64,000 bases of DNA from Flavobacteriales bacterium (GTDB lineage Bacteria; Bacteroidota; Bacteroidia; CAIKAF01), in contig JAGYKD010000001.1 of assembly GCA_018401695.1 (NCBI GenBank), positions 536,016-600,015 of the forward strand, read 5' to 3'. This document shows, in pieces, positions 1 to 10,674 of this stretch. A program made the position numbers and the translations under genes. Position 1 is the stretch's first letter, and the number at the start of each line of letters is the position of its first letter. Under the pieces are notes generated by a model. It was given only the letters and a program-made list of their open reading frames with translations, was not told the DNA's origin and made no database searches.

Positions 1-946
1 TGTTGTCGTAATTGATATGGCCCCCGCCGCCGCCGCCGGCCACCATAATGCGATCGCTTAAATTCTGACCACCATAGCGCAAATCACTTGCCCCACCGCC
101 TCCGGCCGCACCACTGGGCGTAGGATAACCATGGGCATTGCCATATCCGCCCCCATTAAATGCCGCACTGGTCGGTCCTCCATTGGAATAGCTTACCCCC
201 CCTTGTTGCCCTACATACACATAATACGTTTCACCGGGATTTACCACCAAATCACCCTTAACATAGCCCCCACGCCCCGACTGGCCCGAACCACCCGTAC
301 TGCTGCCTCCGCCTGAGGCACCCCAAAGTTCTACGGTAATGGAAGTAACGCAGGCCGGCACCACCCAAGATTGCGCCGAACCCGTATAATTAAAGGTTAC
401 GCTGCCGCTCACCACCCCGCAAGAACTTACGGTTACCGATTGCGTATCGCTCGCCGTACATCCATTGGCATCCGTTACCTGCAATACCACCGCATAGCTT
501 CCCGCCTGCGACCAGGTGACCGTAGGGCTTTGACTTACCGAACTTGCAGGCGTGCCGCCGGCAAATTGCCAGGCATAGGTCAAACCGGCCGAAGCAGCCG
601 AAAACTGCACCCCTTGCCCGGTTCCCGGTTGAGCGGGAGCAAAACTAAACTGCGCAGAGGGCGGCTGCGGACACTGACACGATAAGGTCTGCCAGCCATT
701 GCCATGCCTAATTTCCAAACAATTGCTTGTGGTATTGTACAACACCAAGCCTTGGGCCGGATTGGCAATGGCATTGCGCTGCACAGCCGTCATCCGCGGC
801 GGCAAAAATCCACGATCCGTATAATCGACTTCCAAACCCGCACTAGAGTCGGGCTGCCCGGGCGTATCGGCAATGCGCACCCCTTGTGCACTGAGCAGTC
901 CGGACAAAACAAAAGCCACAAAAATCAAAGGGAATCGAAGTTTCAT
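1..946 (-). CDS. Secreted protein with PKD-like domain and glycine-rich domain (runs off the window edge, partial)
   Basis: Minus-strand frame from ATG at 946: MKLRFPLIFVAFVLSGLLSAQGVRIADTPGQPDSSAGLEVDYTDRGFLPPRMTAVQRNAIANPAQGLVLYNTTSNCLEIRHGNGW..., then PKD-like AGLTYAWQFAGG...SYAVVLQVTDANGC and Gly-rich GGGGASDLRYGG. Not in the ORF track because it lacks a stop inside the window. Confidence 0.8.
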   Translation of the reverse strand, partial: MKLRFPLIFVAFVLSGLLSAQGVRIADTPGQPDSSAGLEVDYTDRGFLPPRMTAVQRNAIANPAQGLVLYNTTSNCLEIRHGNGWQTLSCQCPQPPSAQFSFAPAQPGTGQGVQFSAASAGLTYAWQFAGGTPASSVSQSPTVTWSQAGSYAVVLQVTDANGCTASDTQSVTVSSCGVVSGSVTFNYTGSAQSWVVPACVTSITVELWGASGGGSSTGGSGQSGRGGYVKGDLVVNPGETYYVYVGQQGGVSYSNGGPTSAAFNGGGYGNAHGYPTPSGAAGGGGASDLRYGGQNLSDRIMVAGGGGGGHINYDN

Positions 947-1031
947 TAGATTGGTTTTGAGTGGACTAAGGTACGGAGCATCACTAAAAAAAATTAGGAA
1001 TAGACCCAAAAGGTGATAAAAAGGTAATTTG

Positions 1032-1196
1032 ATGTTGGCCGCCGGCCGGGCCCTCCCTGCTGCTCCTCGCTTCGGGGCCAAGGCCCAGGGGCCGCGCAGT
1101 GGTTCCGCAAAGCTCCACCCCGCCCGGCCACCTGGGCCTAAGCCCCGCCGCTGTGGGGCATCCGTGCCGGTCCCTGGCGGAGATCGCGATCCTATA
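1032..1196. repeat. GC-rich nested-hairpin intergenic element E1
   Basis: Arms ggccaaggcccag / ctgggcctaagcc; 3' part ccgtgccggtccctggcggag is shared with the element at 27.4-27.6 kb (ccgtaccggtccctggtgga). Confidence 0.55.
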
Positions 1197-1225
1197 GCGT
1201 TTTAGGTATGCCAATGAATGTAAGC

Positions 1226-1424
1226 GTGGAAACCGTTAAAACGGTTGACCCGGACACGGCATTTCATATCGCCCACGGTTTAAACCGTGGGCTATGGGGC
1301 GTTTGCCGCGCTCATGGAATGGATTTATCCATTTCCTTTTGCACAAACGCGGTGGAAACCGTTAAAACGGTTGGCCCGGACACGGCATTTCATATAGCCC
1401 ACGGTTTAAACCGTGGGCTATGGG
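1226..1424. repeat. Two copies of a ~73 bp repeat, each with nested palindromes
   Basis: gtggaaaccgttaaaacggttgRcccggacacggcatttcatatMgcccacggtttaaaccgtgggctatggg at ~1226-1298 and ~1352-1424; gcccacggtttaaaccgtgggc is a perfect 22-bp palindrome (28 bp in the second copy, 1394-1421). Confidence 0.85.
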
Positions 1425-1576
1425 TGTTTCGCAGCAAAATGCACCTGGGTTTCTCCGCTTTGACGCCATTCTGCTACCAGAGCGAGCATAGCTTCTCTTT
1501 TTTGATTGCTTATGGATATAATTTTATGGTTTGCCCAAAGTTGAGGGGAGTTTTTTAGTTGGAGAATATGGGGTTG

Positions 1577-4500
1577 GCCGAATGCTTACGAAATTTGGAG
1601 GGTCTTCTAGGGAACAGCAAAATCGTACCACCCCGATTATCTACAACAGTAGAAATTTGGAGGGTCTTCTAGGGACCCTTGTAAAACTTTTCTTCAAACT
1701 CAATCTACAACAGTAGAAATTTGGAGGGTCTTCTAGGGTAATTGAGGCTAACACAACTATACCTACATCTACAACAGTAGAAATTTGGAGGGTCTTCTAG
1801 GGCATAAACAAACCACCGTTAAGGATACATCTACAACAGTAGAAATTTGGAGGGTCTTCTAGGGTTTTTGAAATACAAATTTTTTGGTAAATCTACAACA
1901 GTAGAAATTTGGAGGGTCTTCTAGGGAACAAATTGCTGACTTCTGGATGGTCAAATCTACAACAGTAGAAATTTGGAGGGTCTTCTAGGGCTTGAATTTC
2001 ACCACCGTATCTTCCTCCATCTACAACAGTAGAAATTTGGAGGGTCTTCTAGGGGGGCGAAAAATTTCCTACCCTGAAAAAATCTACAACAGTAGAAATT
2101 TGGAGGGTCTTCTAGGGAATTGATACGAAAAGGCCCGAAAGTAGCATCTACAACAGTAGAAATTTGGAGGGTCTTCTAGGGCAATTCCCCAAGCTAACCG
2201 ACAGCCACATCTACAACAGTAGAAATTTGGAGGGTCTTCTAGGGTTAACTTCACCGGTGGAAGGTGGCCCCATCTACAACAGTAGAAATTTGGAGGGTCT
2301 TCTAGGGCAGGATTTGGCGGATTTGGCCGTAATTATCTACAACAGTAGAAATTTGGAGGGTCTTCTAGGGACCGTTTTTCTATGGGCATGGCCCAGATCT
2401 ACAACAGTAGAAATTTGGAGGGTCTTCTAGGGCTTAGGTTTCGATTGTTGACCATTCCAATCTACAACAGTAGAAATTTGGAGGGTCTTCTAGGGGTATA
2501 AGGCTTTTGGATATGCTGACCTTATCTACAACAGTAGAAATTTGGAGGGTCTTCTAGGGCAGGTGATGTTAGCAGCCGTTTATTATTAATCTACAACAGT
2601 AGAAATTTGGAGGGTCTTCTAGGGGATTAAAGGCTCCGGTTAGCAATGCATCTACAACAGTAGAAATTTGGAGGGTCTTCTAGGGAAAAAGCATGGTCTT
2701 GAAAGTTAGCAGATCTACAACAGTAGAAATTTGGAGGGTCTTCTAGGGCCATTGACATTACCGATGAATTTTTACATCTACAACAGTAGAAATTTGGAGG
2801 GTCTTCTAGGGGTCTCCCTTGAACCGCAACGGAGTGGTTATCTACAACAGTAGAAATTTGGAGGGTCTTCTAGGGACACCAATGCAGCAAAAATTTTGCT
2901 CATCTACAACAGTAGAAATTTGGAGGGTCTTCTAGGGGCCGCGCCAATCGCTTTGATATACTTCATCTACAACAGTAGAAATTTGGAGGGTCTTCTAGGG
3001 AACTTAAAGCCGCGCTCGAGAAGCTCATCTACAACAGTAGAAATTTGGAGGGTCTTCTAGGGTGTATTATAATAGGAACCAATGGAACCGATCTACAACA
3101 GTAGAAATTTGGAGGGTCTTCTAGGGCAACGGCGATTCAAGAGTAGGTTGGATATCTACAACAGTAGAAATTTGGAGGGTCTTCTAGGGCACGAGGCGGA
3201 CGACTTGACTACCTCATCTACAACAGTAGAAATTTGGAGGGTCTTCTAGGGAACAATCGAAAACAAAGAAACAATGAATCTACAACAGTAGAAATTTGGA
3301 GGGTCTTCTAGGGGTTGACCGTTGCCGCCACCACGACACCATCTACAACAGTAGAAATTTGGAGGGTCTTCTAGGGAATCCCGTAAAAATCCCGTATGGC
3401 ACAATCTACAACAGTAGAAATTTGGAGGGTCTTCTAGGGTTCTAGCAGCAGGTTAGAACCATCTTCATCTACAACAGTAGAAATTTGGAGGGTCTTCTAG
3501 GGCTTATGGCTATCCACGGGCTTTTCATATATCTACAACAGTAGAAATTTGGAGGGTCTTCTAGGGTGCACCCGACTTGCTTTGCCCGGCGTTATCTACA
3601 ACAGTAGAAATTTGGAGGGTCTTCTAGGGGGGCGGTTGTTCAGCTTGCGGAAGCCATCTACAACAGTAGAAATTTGGAGGGTCTTCTAGGGCGTGAGGAA
3701 TTTATGGCAACCATTCAATCTACAACAGTAGAAATTTGGAGGGTCTTCTAGGGGGAAATTCAAGCCATTCTTATCAACTTGATCTACAACAGTAGAAATT
3801 TGGAGGGTCTTCTAGGGGTGGAATTGAACGTGCCCCGACCATCATCTACAACAGTAGAAATTTGGAGGGTCTTCTAGGGAAAGCGAAGCGAGAAGCAGAA
3901 GCCAAAATCTACAACAGTAGAAATTTGGAGGGTCTTCTAGGGCTTGAACTGGTAATAACTGTGGCCGTCATCTACAACAGTAGAAATTTGGAGGGTCTTC
4001 TAGGGCGAAGCGGAGCAGCGCATTGAGCAGTAATCTACAACAGTAGAAATTTGGAGGGTCTTCTAGGGCTAAGGTACGCCATTTGCCTTTTCGGTATCTA
4101 CAACAGTAGAAATTTGGAGGGTCTTCTAGGGATTGGAATCGGGCTAGGCTATTCGACTATCTACAACAGTAGAAATTTGGAGGGTCTTCTAGGGTATGTC
4201 GTTTGCTTGTGCTTGTGTGAGATCTACAACAGTAGAAATTTGGAGGGTCTTCTAGGGCGATGTACAAATAACAAACAGCCCCGAAATCTACAACAGTAGA
4301 AATTTGGAGGGTCTTCTAGGGAAGAAGATGGAGAAAAATGGTTTGAAATCTACAACAGTAGAAATTTGGAGGGTCTTCTAGGGTTCTAGCAGCAGGTTGA
4401 AACCATCTTCATCTACAACAGTAGAAATTTGGAGGGTCTTCTAGGGTGGAAACATAGACCGACAAGATTCCGATCTACAACAGTAGAAATTTGGAGGGTC

Positions 4501-4820
4501 TTCTAGGGTTATCTGGTCAATGTCTTATGCCAAAATCTACAACAGTAGAAATTTGGAGGGTCTTCTAGGGATGTATATGCCACAAAATCAACTGAATCTA
4601 CAACAGTAGAAATTTGGAGGGTCTTCTAGGGGAAGTGAAAATAAACCTAATCATAAAAATCTACAACAGTAGAAATTTGGAGGGTCTTCTAGGGCCATTG
4701 AGAGAAGCTGCCATGAATTCAAATCTACAACAGTAGAAATTTGGAGGGTCTTCTAGGGTTATGGTCATGAAGGAGGAGGTCCAAATCTACAACAGTAGAA
4801 ATTTGGAGGGTCTTCTAGGG
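1577..4820 (-). CRISPR. Type V-A CRISPR array, ~51 full 36-nt repeats plus one degenerate terminal repeat; spacers ~26-29 nt
   Basis: Repeat (minus strand) CCCTAGAAGACCCTCCAAATTTCTACTGTTGTAGAT; the 3' AATTTCTACTGTTGTAGAT is the typical Cas12a crRNA handle. First full repeat 1639-1674, last 4785-4820, degenerate repeat ~1577-1612. Confidence 0.98.
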
Positions 4821-4943
4821 AGCTAACCCTTGAAAACCCCAATTGAATTGAATTTTGGCATATAAAAGCCCTGCTTTTTGGCTTATTAGCATAATTCACC
4901 CTTAGATAACGCTCCATTTTTAATATTAAGACCGAGGTTTGCA
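4821..4943 (-). promoter_or_regulatory. Probable CRISPR leader (between cas2 stop and the cas-proximal repeat)
   Basis: AT-rich 123-bp non-coding interval on the cas-proximal side; the degenerate repeat is at the opposite end. Confidence 0.65.
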
Positions 4944-5246
4944 TCAAACAATAATTAAATCAGAATCATCGTCTGCTGCAAAACCGTATTTTATGATTTT
5001 ACACTGTTGACTCATTCGAAACAAGTACACGCTGTCGCTTTGGCTAAAACTCTTGGCAAATTTGCCCTCTATGCCGGTTGCAATGTTTTCCAAAACGCGC
5101 GGACTGTTCCTTATTTCAAAGACCGAATATTGCAACCTATGCCCAAATTTACTTAAAAATTTGGCAAACCTAGTGCGCAATTTATCATCACTTATGTCGT
5201 ACGAAACCAATAAAGTAGGTCTAATTTCCTTCTGACTTTTTATCAT
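4944..5246 (-). CDS. cas2: CRISPR-associated endoribonuclease Cas2
   Basis: RPTLLVSYDISDDKLRTRFAKFLSKFGHRLQYSVFEIR, typical Cas2 N-terminus; start overlaps the cas1 stop by 1 nt. Confidence 0.95.
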   Translation of the reverse strand: MIKSQKEIRPTLLVSYDISDDKLRTRFAKFLSKFGHRLQYSVFEIRNSPRVLENIATGIEGKFAKSFSQSDSVYLFRMSQQCKIIKYGFAADDDSDLIIV

Positions 5247-6217
5247 TATTCCTCTGGTATTATAGCAAAGTTGGGATACGAGCCAACCTCTGCTTCACGC
5301 ATGAAGTTGCGGTAATAGCTTTGTACATATATGAACATCCGCTCCTTTTCTTCCAATAAGGCTTCCAAAAGCCATTTAGTATATATCTTGTTCTGTTCCC
5401 AAGTCAATTGATAGCGCCCTTGGTCCTTCCGAAAATGGTCTGCCTTTAATTGCCCCAAATTCCAAGCCTTTCTCAACTTTCTATCTATAACACTCCTAAA
5501 GGGCTCCACCAAATCGCAAACCAAGCTTTTTCTTTGGTAAAACTCCTGATGGTATACCCCTTTATACACATCGAAACCAAAGGAGTCTAATATACCTTCC
5601 ATCATGCAAAACAAGTAGGTATAACCGATATCTAAAGTTGCATTTAGAGGGTCTACTTTAGTCCTTGGCTTTCTTCCCAACCAATCCATTCCCTCAAACC
5701 ACCGCTTAAAGAACATGCGCGATGCAGAACCTTCATAACCAAGAATGGAATGAAGTGCTTTACTTTCCCAAACTCCCTGCTTGTACTCCTCCAAGGCGTG
5801 TATGGCTTGCTTTTGATCATCACTCTTTTTCCGAAGGCTTTTTAATAATGCATTTTGATTCTCTATTTTATTTGAAATCAGTTTTTGCGCTACATCTAAA
5901 GCCTCATAAGCATACTGCCTTTTTCTTAGCAATACATTGCCTTCCGTTGGATTTCTAAAACTGCCATACAACCTATGCCCATAGCTAAAAAGCATGATGG
6001 GAAAACCAAATTTGCGGCTCCTCTCCAAAATGCCGGATGTAAGACTGGTTTGCCCAACAATCCATAATGCGAATAGTCGGTGGCAGCTGCGCTGCACCAA
6101 AACTTTACCTTCCGAATCTGAAATTAGAAGGTTGTCGTTTTTAAAGGAAACCTTTTGGCCTTCTCTCGCGTAGCAAACGACCAACTGGCGTTCTTTAAAA
6201 TCAGGCAAACTCAACAT
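5246..6217 (-). CDS. cas1: CRISPR-associated integrase Cas1 (type V-A)
   Basis: 323 aa between cas4 and cas2; ...GILERSRKFGFPIMLFSYGHRLYGSFRNPTEGNVLLRKRQY..., ...EGILDSFGFDVYKGVYHQEFYQRKSLVCDLVEPFR.... Confidence 0.95.
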   Translation of the reverse strand: MLSLPDFKERQLVVCYAREGQKVSFKNDNLLISDSEGKVLVQRSCHRLFALWIVGQTSLTSGILERSRKFGFPIMLFSYGHRLYGSFRNPTEGNVLLRKRQYAYEALDVAQKLISNKIENQNALLKSLRKKSDDQKQAIHALEEYKQGVWESKALHSILGYEGSASRMFFKRWFEGMDWLGRKPRTKVDPLNATLDIGYTYLFCMMEGILDSFGFDVYKGVYHQEFYQRKSLVCDLVEPFRSVIDRKLRKAWNLGQLKADHFRKDQGRYQLTWEQNKIYTKWLLEALLEEKERMFIYVQSYYRNFMREAEVGSYPNFAIIPEE

Positions 6218-6770
6218 AGGCGTTCTGGTCGCATAATTCGGAATAAATACATCTTTTACACTTTTCGGGATTTGCCTTGAATGGTGCTTCCAGGCTAAAA
6301 CTCTTTAGATGCTCCAAAGTGCTCAAAAAACCATTCCAACGCTCCGGGGCATCATGAGGTAAAGGAACTTTATGCACGGTGTTTTGATCCATGGCATAAA
6401 GCTCCAACCGTCGCACCTTAAAACCCATTTCTTCCAGACAAACCATTTGCCCGTACAACTGGTATATGTACCCATCGTATATGCGTACAATATTTTTCTT
6501 CCGTTCTCTCAGCAAACCTTTTGCCTTAGAAAAGGTATCAATCTTACCACAAAGTTTGTAACGCTCCGAATACACTTCAACCCCTTGCAAAACATCCGAC
6601 CTAGTGCTATACCCGCCGGAATCGATGGCTTCATGCGCATAACTACCTGCCCATTGAGGTTTCTGTTTGTATAGGTTTGGATTGTACTTCCCATACAAAT
6701 GATGGAAATAAATGGACCTTGGGCAAAAAACAAAGTCATTAAGGTAGGCTATGGAAACATAAGACTCCAT
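6201..6770 (-). CDS. cas4: CRISPR-associated Cas4-like nuclease
   Basis: MESYVSIAYLNDFVFCPRSIYFHHLYG... with C-terminal Cys cluster CKRCIYSELC; ATG at 6770 overlaps the cas12a stop (TAATG). Confidence 0.93.
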   Translation of the reverse strand: MESYVSIAYLNDFVFCPRSIYFHHLYGKYNPNLYKQKPQWAGSYAHEAIDSGGYSTRSDVLQGVEVYSERYKLCGKIDTFSKAKGLLRERKKNIVRIYDGYIYQLYGQMVCLEEMGFKVRRLELYAMDQNTVHKVPLPHDAPERWNGFLSTLEHLKSFSLEAPFKANPEKCKRCIYSELCDQNAYVEFA

Positions 6771-9700
6771 TATCCTTGGTTTGACCTTTGCTGCATAAAG
6801 CAAAGCCAAGCGCTTTTGTCGAGCTTTGGAATCTCAAGCTTTCCATTGGGCTTTTCTTTTAATTGACCTAAAGTCATTAAGCCCTTCATGGCAATATGGT
6901 AGGCTCCATTGGCGTCTGCATCTAAAGGCAAGCCTTGCTTGGCCTTTCTAGTGTCAAAGGGTTCCATGCCCGGGTTTGCTACCGCACTAAGAATAAAATC
7001 TTCTTCCTCTGCACCTGATTTCCCGTTATTGTAACGCAATTGAGTTAGTGTTCTAAGAAAGAAGAACAATGTTTTGAAAAAGGACGCATCTTTTACCGCT
7101 TGGATATCCTCCAAGAGTTTTGAATTTCCGTTGTAGCTGATATTTTGCCTTGCCAATAAATCTTCAAATTGCTCTTTCAAGCGAATAGGGCTATACGCTC
7201 CTTTTCCATTGGTGCCCTCTGCTTTACTATTCCAATGCCAGCGCTCTTGATTGTCCATACGTAATACCCACTGGTGTTTACAACCCGCAGGATTTGACAA
7301 AAAGTCTCTTTGGTCTAAGACCCACTCAAATAAGTCTAGCTCGGCATGGTAGCTAATGCGTTTGAAATTTCCTATCCACTTTTGGGCAGCCTCCAAGTTG
7401 GTGTACTTCCACGGGACTTGGTTGATAAAGCCGGTGAGTGGATCTATTTTACTGGTGTAAGCGGCAGGTAAATAGAATAATATGCCTGACTGTTTCCCAA
7501 GTTTGGTAAAAGAGGTGAATTGATCTGTTAGCTGAAGGGCTTTTAACAAACCTCCCGGTTCCTGTGGGGCAACCTCTTTGAAGACCAAATGATTCAACTT
7601 TTCAATGAGCTTACGTTCAAACTTTTGATATACTTGCCTTTCAACTTTGAACCGTCCTCGTTTGAATCCAAAATTCAAGTCTTCTAAAATCACCACCGCA
7701 TTGTACTTAACCACCAATTGTGCTATTTCATGCACAATAATAGACATATAGCCCTCTTTGAGTTCTTTAATGGACTCGACGGCATCCCAATCTTTACGAG
7801 CGCTGTCCCTATTCCTTTCCTTTTCTAACAGCTTTCCTTGATAGTCGTGTGTATAAGGCTTTCCGTCTTTAACAAAACCATTGCCTATTTTATTAAGACT
7901 TCTTTGCTCTATTATTTCTCCTTTGGCATTTACTACGCTTAAGTACAACAAATGTCTTTCACCTCGATCCAAACCGATATAATGCAGCTCTTCCTTGTGC
8001 TTCTGAATGTACCTTAAAACCTGAGGCCCGACCGCTTGGTTTTTACGAGCATGGTTTAAGGTGATTGGGACATGAAACTGGAACTTATCAAAGGCAAAGC
8101 GTCTGTCCTTTACAATGGGATAATCAAATTTCCCTTTCAACTCTTCTCTGTGATGTCCTGTATCTAGCTGTTCTTGGGTGTACTCCAAGGATTTCTTCCG
8201 AAAAAAGACTTCCGCTTCTCCATTAAGCTTGTAAATAGGAGCCTTTAAGTTTTGAGGGTCAAATATTGCTTTCCAGTACATGGTATGCAAATTGGGTTTC
8301 CCCTTTGAATACTTAGAAAAATCCTTGTTGTAAATCTGGAAAAGATATAGCTTTCCACTCTCTACCAAATCATTGATGTAGCGTTTTGGGATGTCAACAA
8401 AATCAAGACAATACCCCTGCTCGGTTACTTCTTGGTAAAAGTCACTAACGTCTTTGTAGGCACTGGTTGGCTTAAATTTAAAATCAAAAACGTGCCAATC
8501 CGGGTGCTTTTGCGCCCCTTCTTTAAAATATTCAACGACCTGCTCAAAACCATTTCTTTGGAAATTTTCCTTGGTATGCTTTTTATGCGCATATGCATCC
8601 AGTACATCAAGCTTGGGTTTAATTAGCCCTTTTTCTTTTGAATACTCAGAGACTATTTGTTCAGGATCCTTTGTTTTTTCCTTAGCAATTCTTCTAAAGT
8701 ACGGCGCAGTAAAACATTTTGGAAGCATTTTGCTTGGATCGGGTAGTAGATTATACACCACCTTTTGCATAACGGGTTCCTCTTCTTTCGCCATAGGAGG
8801 CTTTACAAAGCTTTTATTATGCTTTCTATCCATAATTCCGAGAAAAAAATTGTTTCCTTCTCGGAAAAGCACACAAAGATTGTCCGTCTCTTTGGATTGA
8901 GACCAACCATCCAAAAGCGTTCCCTTATTAAAATTAAGCTTGAATTTTTCGTAGGAATAAGGCTTTTTGGTCATGTAGTTTCTTACTTTATTGTAAAGAG
9001 GAACTAAATCGTCCATTTCATGGTATAGGCTTAAAAAGTCGCCATAAAATGTTGGGGAGGCCTCGCATTGCTCAAGGTCAACAACCAAAGGTTTAATAAA
9101 ATGCAGCAAATCCAAACAGGCATCGAAATAGGCTTTAATGGCGTCTTTGGTCTCTTTGGTTTTTAATTTCGGGTTTTCATGGTTTTGCAATTCTCTTAAA
9201 ATATTTTCGGCATGCCCCCAAGCGGCTTTGGCAGTATCCACTTTGGTTTTTTCGGCCTCTTTGGTTAAACCATAATTAAAGTATTGCACCAAGGGCTTTT
9301 CCAGCCAAACATTCCATTTGGAAGCATTTTCTTTACCTTCCGCACCCATGTAGTGTCTCAGAGCAAGTTCGATTTCTTGAAAAGAAAAATAAGGTTGTTT
9401 TAACCACTTTTCTTTTGCCGTTAAGGCTTTTCCCTTGAGGGCATTCTCTTTAACATCATGCACATGGTTCCAATAACTGCTTAAGGCCTCCCCTAACACA
9501 GCCCAATGGCCAAGGGTAGCTTGAGAAACCGCACTTAAGGCATTGGCTTTATTGTTAACAAATAATTGATCTTGTTCCTCGTCTTTTAATTTGGTTAAGT
9601 GGGCCACCAATTGAGGGACAAATCCTTCAGGATTAAACCATTGGTCGCCTAATTTTAGTAAATCTTCTACTACAGTATTTTCGTCTCCATCTTCATAAGG

Positions 9701-10621
9701 CTCTGGTCTAAAACTACTGCTTTCCCTATCGCTCAAAATTTGCTTGTGGAGTGGGAACAAGGTAGGCAGCTCCCTGCTTTTAAGCTTATGCTTTTGCCTA
9801 TATAGGTTTATCAACATATTAAGCCCTGGTATTCCTTCTTCTTCTTCGCCCTTAACCCCTCCAAGAATGGTATTGTATTGATGTATGCCACTTCCATTTA
9901 AGCAAAGGTTAAACCCTTCTTCGGAAAAGAACTCCTCTACTCTTAAACCATCCAATTCCTTGCCCAAACGCTCTTGTATTTGAGGAAAAAATTGCTCAAA
10001 GACCTCCCTATGCTTTTCCACCAACAACAAATTCTGCATATATCTGGGTAGGTTTTCGTCAATCAACCTAAAGGCAATTGCCGTGCTTTTATCCTCAGCT
10101 ACGTACAAATTTTTCCGGTTCTCATGAAAACCTTTAAAATAAGTTGTAAAATTCCCGAACTCTTCAAGCAACATGGTTGCCTCTTCATGCATACCTTGCT
10201 CTCTTAGGAAATCAGGCAAGTCTGCTTTGATGAGTTCTTTATCAAACAAGCGTTTGTAAAATGTCTTATTTGGCTCATCTTTGAAAAAGCTACTGATTTT
10301 TTTTCGCAAGTCACTTTTAAGCTTTTTGAAAGCCTCCTCATCTTTCTCATTCCTCTGTTTATTTTCAAAAAATACCCGGTATTCACTTAACCCTTCCAAT
10401 TTGGGCTCCCGCAACACCTTTTCAATAAAAGCTTTATGGTACAAATCAATCCACTCCTTTACTTGCTTGTAGCGATTGGCCTTTAACTCATCGGCCTCAA
10501 GTAAGCCGTTCTTCTCAATATGCTCCAATGTCCTGCCTTGCGGAATCAATTCAAATCGCAGGGTCTTTTGTAGCTGGAACTGATGCGTTAAATTCTGAAA
10601 AATGAATTTGGATGTATTCAT
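6770..10621 (-). CDS. cas12a: Cas12a (Cpf1) effector nuclease, 1283 aa
   Basis: RuvC-I IGLDRGERHLLYLSVV; RuvC-II VVILEDLNFGFKRGRFKVERQVYQKFERKLIEKLNHLVFK; RuvC-III DADANGAYHIAMKGL; GKLYLFQIYNKDFSKYSKGKPNLHTMYWKAIFD and N-terminal FQLQKTLRFELIPQG. Confidence 0.99.
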   Translation of the reverse strand: MNTSKFIFQNLTHQFQLQKTLRFELIPQGRTLEHIEKNGLLEADELKANRYKQVKEWIDLYHKAFIEKVLREPKLEGLSEYRVFFENKQRNEKDEEAFKKLKSDLRKKISSFFKDEPNKTFYKRLFDKELIKADLPDFLREQGMHEEATMLLEEFGNFTTYFKGFHENRKNLYVAEDKSTAIAFRLIDENLPRYMQNLLLVEKHREVFEQFFPQIQERLGKELDGLRVEEFFSEEGFNLCLNGSGIHQYNTILGGVKGEEEEGIPGLNMLINLYRQKHKLKSRELPTLFPLHKQILSDRESSSFRPEPYEDGDENTVVEDLLKLGDQWFNPEGFVPQLVAHLTKLKDEEQDQLFVNNKANALSAVSQATLGHWAVLGEALSSYWNHVHDVKENALKGKALTAKEKWLKQPYFSFQEIELALRHYMGAEGKENASKWNVWLEKPLVQYFNYGLTKEAEKTKVDTAKAAWGHAENILRELQNHENPKLKTKETKDAIKAYFDACLDLLHFIKPLVVDLEQCEASPTFYGDFLSLYHEMDDLVPLYNKVRNYMTKKPYSYEKFKLNFNKGTLLDGWSQSKETDNLCVLFREGNNFFLGIMDRKHNKSFVKPPMAKEEEPVMQKVVYNLLPDPSKMLPKCFTAPYFRRIAKEKTKDPEQIVSEYSKEKGLIKPKLDVLDAYAHKKHTKENFQRNGFEQVVEYFKEGAQKHPDWHVFDFKFKPTSAYKDVSDFYQEVTEQGYCLDFVDIPKRYINDLVESGKLYLFQIYNKDFSKYSKGKPNLHTMYWKAIFDPQNLKAPIYKLNGEAEVFFRKKSLEYTQEQLDTGHHREELKGKFDYPIVKDRRFAFDKFQFHVPITLNHARKNQAVGPQVLRYIQKHKEELHYIGLDRGERHLLYLSVVNAKGEIIEQRSLNKIGNGFVKDGKPYTHDYQGKLLEKERNRDSARKDWDAVESIKELKEGYMSIIVHEIAQLVVKYNAVVILEDLNFGFKRGRFKVERQVYQKFERKLIEKLNHLVFKEVAPQEPGGLLKALQLTDQFTSFTKLGKQSGILFYLPAAYTSKIDPLTGFINQVPWKYTNLEAAQKWIGNFKRISYHAELDLFEWVLDQRDFLSNPAGCKHQWVLRMDNQERWHWNSKAEGTNGKGAYSPIRLKEQFEDLLARQNISYNGNSKLLEDIQAVKDASFFKTLFFFLRTLTQLRYNNGKSGAEEEDFILSAVANPGMEPFDTRKAKQGLPLDADANGAYHIAMKGLMTLGQLKEKPNGKLEIPKLDKSAWLCFMQQRSNQG

Positions 10622-10674
10622 AATATATGTGTTATTAGAAATTCAAAAATAAATATGGATTTTGACAGAGGATG

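Noticed and set aside
1208-1716. ORFs 1208-1558 and 1531-1716 (+)
   Set aside because: Composed of the duplicated palindromic repeats and CRISPR terminal sequence; repeats explain the open frame.
2164-4299. ORFs 2164-2430 and 4051-4299 with repeated YNSRNLEGLLG peptides
   Set aside because: Translations of CRISPR repeats on the strand opposite to crRNA; no independent coding support.
1639-4820. Self-targeting spacers within this window
   Set aside because: A quick read found no clear match to other window sequence, but I cannot do an exhaustive both-strand search; not claimed.
4765-4947. ORF 4765-4947 (minus)
   Set aside because: Lies across the leader and first repeat-spacer of the array; no start context or recognisable protein.
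8425-10472. Small ORFs antisense or out of frame within cas12a
   Set aside because: Overlap a strongly supported 1283-aa coding sequence; no motif support.
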